Below, in pieces: positions 1-8,840 of a stretch of DNA of 48,613 bases (the first letter of the stretch is position 1; every line of letters starts with the position of its first letter). The stretch spans positions 1-48,613 of the forward strand of contig CAVVMV010000021.1 of the NCBI GenBank assembly GCA_963749485.1, read 5' to 3'. The notes beneath the pieces were generated by a model. That model was not told the DNA's origin. It worked only from the letters and a program-made list of their open reading frames with translations, and made no database searches. A program made the translations under genes and the position numbers. The DNA is from JAZGGS01 sp963749485 (lineage in GTDB: Bacteria; Bacteroidota; Ignavibacteria; Ignavibacteriales; Ignavibacteriaceae).

Positions 1-152
1 GCTGATACGGATCGTTAGCGCGCAATAATTTTATCCCGGTCGATTGCAGATGTTCCTGAAACTTCCACCACTCTGCCAATTTTTACAGCACGGGAATATC
101 CAATCTGGTCTTCCCAGATTGCACTGCTCGAAATATTAGTTCTGTCCTTCAT
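1..152 (-). CDS. RidA/YjgF-family protein, N-terminal part, frameshifted
   Basis: An ATG at 152 opens a 45-codon frame. It resembles the N-terminus of RidA-family proteins: an opening TNISS-type segment, GYSRAVKIG, then VEVSGTSAID. The frame stops with TAA at 17-15. One base away in phase the sequence continues as DPYQ, which is what this family has next, so this is a one-base frame break near base 17 and the rest of the gene lies outside the window. RidA proteins deaminate reactive enamine/imine intermediates; the role of this homologue is not known. It starts 10 bases after the stop of the AlkD-like gene and is probably co-transcribed with it. Confidence 0.65.
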
Positions 153-162
153 TTTATGTCTC

Positions 163-867
163 TTATATTTTACTTAATAAATATTTTTTTCTTTTTACTT
201 CAGGAAATTTTTCTATTGCGTAACGGAGCATTGTGCGGGGCATTTTTTTATACCGTGGTTTAAGAAATTTTTCTTCGGCATTTAAATTCTTCTTTCCAAT
301 TTCTCTTAACATCCATCCAACTGCTTTATGAATCAAATCGTGATTATCATCTAACAGAATATCCGAGATTTTAAAAGTAGTTCCAAACTTTCCTGCTCTA
401 ATAAAAGTAAAAGTAGATAAAATTGCTATTCTACGCTCCCATAAATTTTTTGAACGTGCAAATTCATACAACAATTTTTTATCCCGTTCTAACAAATGTT
501 CGCCTACAATTTTAGGAGCAGATATATCTACCAGGTCCCAATTATTTATTGCTTTCCTGTTACGAATATAAAATTTGAAAACTTTTTCCTTTTCTTTTTC
601 GTCTCCTTGTTCATACTTGCCCTGCAAAATCAAAAGCCCGATCATTCTTTCTTCATGAATTTTTGAAACTATAAGTTCTCTAATATCATCGAAGTTCAGG
701 TTTTTAAATTCCTTTGCAATTTGTCTTTGCACTGGCATTTTAATTCCTGCAAAAACATCACCTTCTCCATATTCCCCCACGCCGGTTTTGAAGAACCACT
801 GCAAAGATTTAGCTTGCTGTTTATTAGATTCTGCTTTAATTCTCTTTTTGAATTCTCTCAGATTCAT
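163..867 (-). CDS. AlkD-like DNA alkylation repair protein
   Basis: The 234-residue protein has the helical HEAT-like character and typical segments of the AlkD-type DNA alkylation repair family: GVGEYGEGDVFAGIKMP near the N-terminus, NNWDLVDISAPKIVG in the middle, and ERRIAILSTF followed by HKAVGWMLREIGKK. Family members are DNA glycosylases that remove positively charged alkylated bases such as 3- and 7-methylpurines. The length matches the family (about 220-240). The start at ATG 867 is the only sensible one. The gene is intact and lies just upstream of the RidA fragment on the same strand. About 180 bases separate it from the kinase gene behind it, with nothing recognisable in that gap. 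Confidence 0.85.
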   Translation of the reverse strand: MNLREFKKRIKAESNKQQAKSLQWFFKTGVGEYGEGDVFAGIKMPVQRQIAKEFKNLNFDDIRELIVSKIHEERMIGLLILQGKYEQGDEKEKEKVFKFYIRNRKAINNWDLVDISAPKIVGEHLLERDKKLLYEFARSKNLWERRIAILSTFTFIRAGKFGTTFKISDILLDDNHDLIHKAVGWMLREIGKKNLNAEEKFLKPRYKKMPRTMLRYAIEKFPEVKRKKYLLSKI

Positions 868-1048
868 TCAATTTTCAATTTGATGATGATAGATTTTAAT
901 AACCGGAAAACAAATTTAAATAATTATATTTTTCATTAATAAAAATAAGAAGAGAATTTAACAGTTGCACCTGTTAAGTAATAAACTGAAGAAACCGGGG
1001 TAATTTGTGTTTCTCTAAAAAGAAGATAGAAAGGCAGCAGTGAATTGT

Positions 1049-2563
1049 TTAAGTAGTTATCTTTTCAATAAGATTAACAAGATCACTTTTTGAAAATGGT
1101 TTTACAAGGAACTCATCGGCTCCGGCATTATAAAACTGTTGTATCTTTTCATTTATAAATTCACTGGAAAGAATAATAACCGGTCTGTTAGCTGAATCAT
1201 TCTTTTTAACCCGTTTGCATAAGTCCAAACCCCTGTCCCAAAAGTTTTTTGTTATATCGAAAACAATAAGCTGGTAATTTTTCTCATTAACAAGCTCTTC
1301 AGTAAAGTTCCTGTAGTTATAAACCGAAATATCGTAAGCACCTTTTAAGAATGCTTTAATTAAATCGTACGATTCTCCTGCATCATCAAGCATTAGTATT
1401 TTAGAAACACCATTGGTTTCTTCAGGCTTTTTTTCAATATGGGTAACTCTTGCCTGCTTTGCAAGCGGAAGAGTGAATGTAAATGTAGTACCAACTCCTT
1501 TAATACTATCAACAAGTAGTGAGCCGCCCATTTTTTCTATATATCTTTTTGATAATGCAAGACCTAACCCGTTTCCCTCAAAAGATCTACCTACATCAAG
1601 GTCTTCCTGGCTGAACGGCTGGTACAAATGGTCTAAATATTTTGTTGAAATTCCAGTGCCTGTATCCTTCAATTTACAAATGGCAAGTCCTCTATCCTTT
1701 AGCAGCCCAACTTCAACATCAATAAAACCTTGCTGTGTAAATTTAACCGCATTATCCAGCAGGTTATTAATAACACTTTCGGCACATTGCAAATCAACTT
1801 CTACAAACACACTGTCATCAACAAAGTTTGTTTTAAAATCGAGATTTTTTTCTAAAGCTTTTTTCTTATAAGGAATAATACAATGATTGAAGACATTTTG
1901 CAGGTCGAATGTATCGATATTTAATTGAAATTTGCCTGCTTCAATCTGGGCAAATTCCAGCATTTGCGTAATGCTTTTAAAAAGTCTTTCGCCTCCTGAA
2001 TACAGATTATCTAAGTAGACTATATCTTCGCTATTAATTTTATCTTTAAGGTTTTCTTTAATAATAGTTGAATAACCAAGAATTATGTTAAGAGGGGTTC
2101 TAAGTTCGTGCGAAAGAACATTTAAAAAAGTATTTTTTAAACGTTCAGATTCTTTATTGGCATCCCTGGCTTTTTTAATTTCCTCTTCTGCCAATATCAT
2201 TTCTGTCTGGTCTTCGTGAAGTAAAACAACATAATCCTCACCCTCGAAGGAAAGAGGGAAAATGTTTGTTCGCAGCAAAGGAACAGCAGCATCGCGGTTA
2301 ATCAGAAGCGAATCAGAGTAGTTATCAATTGATGAGTATTTTTTTTGTTCAATAACTTCTTTAATGATTTTTTGCACACCCTTTTTTTCCAATTCCCTGT
2401 CTCTAAAGGCAGAGTATTCTCTCAATTCTGAAAGTGAATATCCCCATTGACTTATAAACAATTCATTAACAAAAATTATTTTCCCATCCTTATTAAGCAC
2501 TTGTATTGGGAAACGCATGGAGGAGTAAAACAGTTGTAGATATTTAATTAAAGAATCGGACAT
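1049..2563 (-). CDS. PAS-type hybrid sensor histidine kinase with C-terminal receiver
   Basis: This 504-residue protein has no obvious membrane segment and is probably cytoplasmic. In order it has a PAS-like domain (about 10-120), a helical linker, a HisKA H-box with SHELRTPLN (phospho-acceptor His about 152), and a HATPase with N-box NNLLDNAVKF and G-boxes KDTGTGIS and GNGLGLALSK. The receiver domain occupies about 388-504, with a candidate phospho-Asp about 436 in LIVFDITK and the conserved Lys about 488 in LVKPF. All catalytic features look intact. It starts two bases after the stop of the upstream GAF kinase-like gene, indicating translational coupling; the two probably act together. No separate output regulator is adjacent, so the downstream target is unknown. 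Confidence 0.9.
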   Translation of the reverse strand: MSDSLIKYLQLFYSSMRFPIQVLNKDGKIIFVNELFISQWGYSLSELREYSAFRDRELEKKGVQKIIKEVIEQKKYSSIDNYSDSLLINRDAAVPLLRTNIFPLSFEGEDYVVLLHEDQTEMILAEEEIKKARDANKESERLKNTFLNVLSHELRTPLNIILGYSTIIKENLKDKINSEDIVYLDNLYSGGERLFKSITQMLEFAQIEAGKFQLNIDTFDLQNVFNHCIIPYKKKALEKNLDFKTNFVDDSVFVEVDLQCAESVINNLLDNAVKFTQQGFIDVEVGLLKDRGLAICKLKDTGTGISTKYLDHLYQPFSQEDLDVGRSFEGNGLGLALSKRYIEKMGGSLLVDSIKGVGTTFTFTLPLAKQARVTHIEKKPEETNGVSKILMLDDAGESYDLIKAFLKGAYDISVYNYRNFTEELVNEKNYQLIVFDITKNFWDRGLDLCKRVKKNDSANRPVIILSSEFINEKIQQFYNAGADEFLVKPFSKSDLVNLIEKITT

Positions 2564-2565
2564 AA

Positions 2566-3873
2566 TTACTCTACCGGTAACATAAATTGTACAGCAGCCC
2601 CTTTTTGCGTGGGAAGAATTTTTATTTCACCGTTGTGTCTTTCAATTATGCTTTTGCAGAGGAATAAACCGTAGCCACCATTGCTAGTTCCATCAGCAGC
2701 CACAAAATCTGTACTCATGCCTGGAGGAAAACCGGGACCGTCATCTTCAACCTCAACATAATTCTTATCATCACGCGAATAAGATTTAATTAAAATAGTT
2801 GCGTTCTTTTTTACATCTGCAGTATTGGTAAAAAGCTGAACCAGTAAGTGCTGTATCTGTTCCGAATCATAATTACACAAGGGAAGGTTATTAAGTTCAT
2901 TTTTAAATGTTAAAGATGCATACTTTTTCATCGGAACTAAATATTTAATAACCGATTGAATTGTTCTGTTAAGGTCTCCACTATCTTTATTCAAATTAAT
3001 TATTGAAGTTTCGAGCAAGACCTGTGCATACTTTTGAATATTCCTTATGCTGTCAATCGCTACTTTTGATTTCAGTTTTAATCTATCGAAAAGAACCGAA
3101 TCAGTTTTACCTGTAGTCTGTTCATACTCCGGCTGTGATTTTTCAATCATCCTCATCGTACTTTCGGTTTCCAGCAAAGCAAGATGAACAAGCCCTTGTA
3201 GAGATTGACCAATCTCAGAATCTATACTCGATTTTAGTGCTTTTCTTTCTGCTTGTATAAGCTGGTTGTTAGCTTCCTGTAAAGCGTTGTAGGAGTTTAC
3301 TTGTCCATCGTACAATTGTGCATTTCTTATTGCTGTTGCGGCTTGCCCGGCTAGAATTTCGAAGGTCCCTGTTATCTCTCTAACTTTTATTTTTTGAAGA
3401 TATTTACTATCAACATAAATAACACCTATTTTTTTTCCATTGGTTATTAGTGGTGAGCAAAGGATGGTTTGAAGATCAAGCTTTAAAATACTTTTTGATG
3501 GATCGTAAGTTGCATCACTTTGTGCACCTTCAATAAAAATTGATTGACCGTGGTAAAACACATCTTCAACTACAGAGTTACTAATGTGAAACAGGTTTTC
3601 GGGAAGGGGATTGTTTTCTGAATCTAAACCGATTTTAAAATCGAGATTACCCTGGGCATTCTGCAGTACAATAAATCCTCTTTCAGAGTTTGTAAGCCGG
3701 ATTGCATTCTTTAAAACCAGTTCCAGCACATCTTCAATAATAAGAGAACGGTTTATTGTGTTGGCTATATTAAGAATTGCTTCAAGGTGTTTTACTTTTT
3801 CAGATGATTCTTCATCGGAAACAGTATTCTTAATCCCATCATCAATATTTTTTTTAAATTCAGAAAATTTCAT
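2566..3873 (-). CDS. GAF-domain histidine-kinase-like protein without H-box His
   Basis: This 435-residue soluble protein has a GAF domain (about 40-190), a coiled coil (about 195-215), a DHp-like helical region, and a C-terminal HATPase domain with LLVQLFTNTADV (N-box), VEVEDDGPGF (G1) and GGYGLFLCKSII (G2). The segment that should carry the phospho-acceptor His reads SSIDSEIGQSLQGLV (about 215-229), with Ser where His is expected. The ATP-binding half thus looks intact while autophosphorylation at the usual site looks impossible. It is tightly coupled to the complete hybrid kinase downstream and may modulate it; that is inference. The protease-like gene lies 59 bases upstream on the same strand. 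Confidence 0.85.
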   Translation of the reverse strand: MKFSEFKKNIDDGIKNTVSDEESSEKVKHLEAILNIANTINRSLIIEDVLELVLKNAIRLTNSERGFIVLQNAQGNLDFKIGLDSENNPLPENLFHISNSVVEDVFYHGQSIFIEGAQSDATYDPSKSILKLDLQTILCSPLITNGKKIGVIYVDSKYLQKIKVREITGTFEILAGQAATAIRNAQLYDGQVNSYNALQEANNQLIQAERKALKSSIDSEIGQSLQGLVHLALLETESTMRMIEKSQPEYEQTTGKTDSVLFDRLKLKSKVAIDSIRNIQKYAQVLLETSIINLNKDSGDLNRTIQSVIKYLVPMKKYASLTFKNELNNLPLCNYDSEQIQHLLVQLFTNTADVKKNATILIKSYSRDDKNYVEVEDDGPGFPPGMSTDFVAADGTSNGGYGLFLCKSIIERHNGEIKILPTQKGAAVQFMLPVE

Positions 3874-3932
3874 TTATTTATAAATCAATTATAAAAGTAC
3901 CTCGCTATATTAAATCGCTACGCACAGTATAA

Positions 3933-6900
3933 TCAATCTCTCAATAATTTAAGAGATAGAAACCACTCCCAATCAGTCATCTTATCAGACCAGGTTTTTG
4001 CAATTCCCATTGAAAAGGTAGACTCCAAATTATACCAGTGCTTCAGTTTAATATCTAACTGTGCACCCAAATCTATCCAATAATTGCCAAGAGCTGAATT
4101 TTTCGTCACCATTCCTTGCGAATAAATTGCAAAATCAATATGATTTATAAACTGATCTCCAATAGCCAAATTACCAAATCTTACCGGTGGAAAATCATTT
4201 TCAATCAATATTTTTAGAAATTTATCAGAATCAAGACTGTAAATTGGAATACCTGGAAATCGGAAAACTTTACGATATTGTCTTATCTCACCATTATCAA
4301 TTCCTCTGTTGCCAAAACCGCCAAAATAAAACCTTGCCTGTACAAGATTGTCATTATTGAGTAGATATCCACCCGCAAATTTTACATGCAACACATTATG
4401 GTGCCACAACCACGTAGAAAAATCGCTAAATTCTAAATAAGTATTTAGTGCATACTGAGGAGCTTCAAAATTTGTACCGTATAGAGTAAAAGTGAGGAAA
4501 ATATCATTTCCTTGCTCATAATCAGAACTTCCAATACTTTTTCGTAAATTTTTTGAATTTAAATTGGTAACAAATACACCAAAATCCGGCTCTGAAACCC
4601 TAACAAGGTTATCGTTAATAAATTCAACACCATTATAAAGTGTAAGTGCCATAGTTTGCTTAATTTTATGAGGATTATCATAAAGCCAATAGTGAGTGTA
4701 ATTAAGCCGAAGCTTTGTACCAAGCATTCCTCTTTTTCTCTTGTTAAAAAGATCGAAGAATTCAGGTCCGTGATGACTTAACTCCACGTAAAATTTTTGC
4801 ATATAATCATATTTAAAACGGAGATGAAAAGAAGGATAGCTGGGGATTTCCTGAAGGGGTGAAAAACCAAATTCCATAACAAAATCGTGATGAAGCATAG
4901 GATCAGAAACATGAGTGAACAGACCGAAAACCACCTGGTTCTGAAAACCACTTACAACAGGAACAATAGATTGAATGTTAAGGTTTGCTAATCCGTTATA
5001 ACTTTTTTCTTTTCCAAATTCTAAAGGATCATTAACTGTTTCAGCATTTGGAAGCACCCAATCAAAAACCTGAGGATCTCTATCCAGAACTTTTTGACCC
5101 AGGTAATTTATTGCTGGCAGATGGAAAGCAGGTTCATTCGTTAGCATAACCGGTACAAATCCTTCGGTTGTAAATTCAAATGCAAAAAGTGAATCGGGAT
5201 TTATTTCTATCGGTTTAAACAAACCTGTAAGACAATGCGAAATTGCTTTTATAGATTCATCTTTAAGACTATAACGGTAGATGTTTGCCACTCCGTTAGT
5301 ATAAGCGTTCCAATAAATAAAATTACCGTCACTGCTCCAGGATGGATTTTCTGGTGTGCCGCTGCTCGAAATAATGTTATACTTAAATTCCGATCCTTCC
5401 AATATATTTTCAAGGTCAGCCGTAATTAATGATTGCTGACCACTTGAGCGTTTTAAAATCGCAGCTAATCTAGCTCCTTTATTGTCAATAGAAAGATTGA
5501 AGAGTTCATCACCTAAAGTAAAATGTAATAACTTGGTGTAACTCATGATACGGATACGGAGAAACAACAAGAGTGGTAATTCCACCATCGTGAAGCACAC
5601 CCCATAAATCGTGTGTAACAGACGATATTGCTAAATCACCCACCCTGGCATTTTCAAAAATAAGTTTCTTTGCATCTGCATACGATATCATAAGCCCAAA
5701 TATCCCTGTAAAGTTGATTATTATTAGTTGTGTAAAAAAATAAACCATTGCTATTATCGAAAGCAGTAGAGGATACTTGCAGCATACTTGAAGTTGGAAG
5801 TGAATTAAGGTTTTTAGAAATTCCGGAAGACAAATCAAGTTGCTGAAGGCTGGCTAATTCATGCGATCTGTGATATCCAAAAAAAACTGAGTTAGTAATC
5901 TTATCATAATAAGGTTGTGTGATCCATCCAAAATTTTCTTTGCTTATTTTATTTTTCTCTGTTAATTCAGAAGACTTAAGGATGTCGATATTTTTTCTTT
6001 GAAATTCCTTTTCAAAAACTATAAAATCATACCAGGTAAGATCAAAATCTTTTCCAAACACTTCTTCAAACTTACTTTCAAATCCAATGTATGGATCTCC
6101 CGGTACTTCCTTAAACCAATTAATAACACTTTCTGCACCGTACTCAATCGATAAGTAAGAGACAAATCGCGCACCATAAAGATAGAAGAGTGTTTCCAGC
6201 AAAAAAGAATTATGACTTTCTATTGTTTCCAGCCGTAGTTCTGTGGGGAATCTTCTTCTGTTCTAATAACATTGTTCGGAAGTACATTTCATCGAAGTTA
6301 CCTAGAATTCTTCCATATCCCCCGCTAAACCATGTCTCAATAAAAACTGCTATAGCTTCCTGGTACCAGCGCGGAGTATAACGCTGATAGTTTGTTAGCA
6401 GACTATATGCAACGGTTAATGGATTAGTTTTTTCGGGAATTACTTTTCCAAATATTTTTCTAAAGATAGATTCTATACCTGAAGTCTGATCGTTAACAAC
6501 TATATGAACTAATTCGTGTGAGAGCAGCCATTGGTATCTTTCGTTATAAGGGACTACTTCATAACCTGGTTCTAAAGGTTCAATTTCTAAACGGATATAA
6601 TTTTGAGGAATTGTGGTTGTCGTACTGAAACCATAATCGCTAACATCATAAGTAGCGATAATAATTTTTTCTGAAGGATTATAATCAAATATATCCATCA
6701 AAGCCAACAATGCATTTTCTGCACTGCTAAGCATATGGTTAATAAGATGCGAATGATTTTCGCGGTAAACTATCTTAAAATGTTCACTTTCCTTTTCAAA
6801 CCATTCAGAATCTTCTCTAACAAAAACATGTAAATAAATTTCATTATCATTACTTGAGCTAACCAGTTCCACAGCACAATTTTTTGAAACAGTTGTAATA

Positions 6901-7568
6901 TTTATTTCGGCATTATTGTTAATATTATTTAGCTGAATATCTTTTACTAAACCAACAGGAACTATGCTGGAAAACTCCTGTTTGATTAAGTTTGTATATC
7001 TTAGTTTAAGAGTGTAACTATCAAGGTCATCGTGAGAGAGGAAAGCAACAATTCTATTCTTCGCATTAATTTTCAGGTATGTATCAGTTTCACTTTCCTG
7101 AAAATGAATATCCAAAATAGAATTTACTTGATATTCATCATCAACAACGATTATGCGGTTTGGATTAACTATGATTATCGGTTTTTCATAAATAAAGCTC
7201 AGCAGATCAATTGCCTGTGGTATAGGAGCAAATATTGTTTTACCCATTACGTGTGCAGAAGTAGTTAACTGAATTGAACGAGTTTCATTATTCTCCTTCG
7301 AATGCAAAATCACATACGGATTTCTACCTGTAATTGTCAGCTTCATTTTCTGCGATTCAATTTCTATCGCAGAAAGATCTTCAAGGTTATTATAATTCAT
7401 TGCAAGCGCTTCAGCAACATGCTGCAAAGATATATAAGTGTTACCATCAAAGGAATAAGCTGGAATTTGATAAGTCTTTTCTCCGTTCAATAAAGTTATT
7501 CTGGAAATCTCTTGTGAAAACAAGAAAGAACCGAAAGCAAGTAAGACTAGGAGAGTTTTATAAATCAT
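3933..7568 (-). CDS. Secreted peptidase-MA-like, propeller and barrel-like protein (frameshifted)
   Basis: I read one gene of about 1,200 codons, broken by about three frame changes near 6230, 5680 and 5525; pieces run 7568-6210, then to about 5680, to about 5525, then to 3933. The N-terminus is a signal peptide followed by a copper-amine-oxidase-N-like segment (YISLQHVAEAL). Next comes a peptidase-MA-like metalloprotease region with the zinc motif HELVH, then WYQEAIAVFIE, giving a possible third ligand Glu. The middle has WD40/TolB-like repeats (SSDGNFIYWNAYTNGVANIY). The last 250 residues alternate in the way of an outer-membrane beta-barrel and end in LSLKLLRD. A role as an outer-membrane-anchored protease is inference. 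Reading across each junction gives continuous, family-like protein, so the breaks are probably sequence errors. Confidence 0.7.
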
Positions 7569-7705
7569 TTGAGATGAAAATATCAGAAACTTTTCAATAA
7601 TAAATTAGTATAAGCTAATTTTTTGTTTAACAAACTCAAATTAATTTTTTTTAATATGATAAAAAAGTTTGTTTACATAAAAATTAGATCTATTGCTGGT
7701 ATAAA

Positions 7706-7732
7706 AAAAGCCTTCAAATGATGAAGGCTTTT
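7706..7732. terminator. Bidirectional rho-independent terminator
   Basis: AAAAGCCTTCA and its exact complement flank a 5-base loop, forming an 11-bp stem with A-rich and T-rich edges. It lies just past the stop codon of the 48-bp-repeat protein gene and upstream of the protease-like gene, so it probably ends transcription of the repeat-protein gene. Confidence 0.8.
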
Positions 7733-7764
7733 CAAAGTAGGCAATTTGGAGAACTATTTTATAC

Positions 7765-8535
7765 TCAACGTACCCAACCATGACGGCTACCCAGCTCATT
7801 AAGCTGTGAGTTTGATCTTACCCAGCCATGACGGCTACCCAGCTCATTAAGCTGTGAGTTTGATCTTACCCAGCCATGACGGCTACCCAGCTCATTAAGC
7901 TGTGAGTTTGATCTTACCCAGCCATGACGGCTACCCAGCTCATTAAGCTGTGAGTTTGATCTTACCCAGCCATGACGGCTACCCAGCTCATTAAGCTGTG
8001 AGTTCGATCTTACCCAGCCATGACGGCTACCCAGCTCATTAAGCTGTGAGTTTGATCTTACCCAGCCATGACGGCTACCCAGCTCATTAAGCTGTGAGTT
8101 TGATCTTACCCAGCCATAACGGCTACCCAGCTCATTAAGCTGTGAGTTTGATCTCACCCAGCCATAACGGCTACCCAGCTCATTAAGCTGTGAGTTTGAT
8201 CTTACCCAGCCATGACGGCTACCCAGCTCATTAAGCTGTGAGTTTGATCTTACCCAGCCATGACGGCTGCCCAGCTCCTCAAGCTGTGAGTTCGATCTTA
8301 CCCAGCCATGACGGCTACCCAGCTCATCCAGCTGGAAGTTTGATCGATTATCAAGAATCCTAATATCATTAGGATTCACTTCAGCAATTGAGGTGTTGGA
8401 GTTTTGCCTGGCTACAGTTGTTATATTATCCACCGTAACTCTAAACCTGGTTGCCTCGTCAACATTATCAGCAACCTGAGCAAGTCCGGTAAAAGATAGT
8501 ACCCCTGCCAATAGAACGGATAATATATATCGCAT
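7765..8535 (-). CDS. Secreted tandem-repeat protein (12 x 16 residues)
   Basis: I do not recognise a family. From the ATG at 8535 the protein has 256 residues; a GTG three codons earlier is possible but adds nothing. Residues 1-20 form a signal peptide (RYILSVLLAGVLSFTGLAQ). About 45 low-complexity polar residues follow, and then residues 65-256 are exactly twelve 16-residue units of the form SNSQLNELGSRHGWVR, ending at the stop codon. Variation is small: LD and LE for LN in the first two units, and GSRY for GSRH in the fourth and fifth. No T9SS sorting domain, lipobox or transmembrane helix is visible, so export to periplasm or outside is likely. It lies downstream of a sigma-54 activator gene and ahead of a strong terminator. 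Confidence 0.75.
   Translation of the reverse strand: MRYILSVLLAGVLSFTGLAQVADNVDEATRFRVTVDNITTVARQNSNTSIAEVNPNDIRILDNRSNFQLDELGSRHGWVRSNSQLEELGSRHGWVRSNSQLNELGSRHGWVRSNSQLNELGSRYGWVRSNSQLNELGSRYGWVRSNSQLNELGSRHGWVRSNSQLNELGSRHGWVRSNSQLNELGSRHGWVRSNSQLNELGSRHGWVRSNSQLNELGSRHGWVRSNSQLNELGSRHGWVRSNSQLNELGSRHGWVR
7768..8343 (-). repeat. Coding tandem repeat, 12 units of 48 bp
   Basis: Twelve 48-bp units lie head to tail and in frame with no spacers; nearly all are identical at nucleotide level. Departures are a few single bases, for example tgacgg to taacgg in two neighbouring units, and changes in the two promoter-proximal units. The unit length is a multiple of three, so copy-number change by recombination or slippage would lengthen or shorten the protein without breaking its frame. 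Confidence 0.95.
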
Positions 8536-8544
8536 AGCGCCCAC

Positions 8545-8840
8545 TCACATTAAGTGAAAGATTATACTATTAGAACTGCGAGTACACCTCACCCTCAACT
8601 GCACGTACGCAGCCCATAGTTAGCCAGCATTAATGCCAATGTTTATGCCATGGCAATTATTCACGAAAATGGCTTAAAAATGAGCTCTAAAGGGAATAAA
8701 CTTGAGTAATTATTACCTGTTAGCAAATGAAATATAGGCTATTTGTAAAAATATATTACAGTATTTTGTAGTGCTGATAAAGAAAAGAAGTGTCGAAAAT
8801 AGACTGAAATCAAAGGTTTCTTAAATTCCAGATAACTATA
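8545..8840 (-). promoter_or_regulatory. Leader of the repeat-protein gene with sigma-54-like boxes
   Basis: This 296-base gap holds no gene. On the minus strand, 8650-8635 reads TGGCATAAACATTGGC, near the sigma-54 pattern (TGGCAC, N5, TTGC) but with GG where the invariant -12 GC should be. TGGC recurs at 12-base steps (about 8650, 8638, 8626). The next gene upstream encodes a sigma-54 activator, which is why the match is worth stating. A loose CAAAT/ATTTG inverted repeat near 8722-8744 could be an activator site. All of this is tentative. Confidence 0.3.

Noticed and set aside
7768..8343. Regular 48-bp repeats that could be taken for a CRISPR array
   Set aside because: Units touch each other with no spacers, are coding throughout in one frame, and end at a stop codon.
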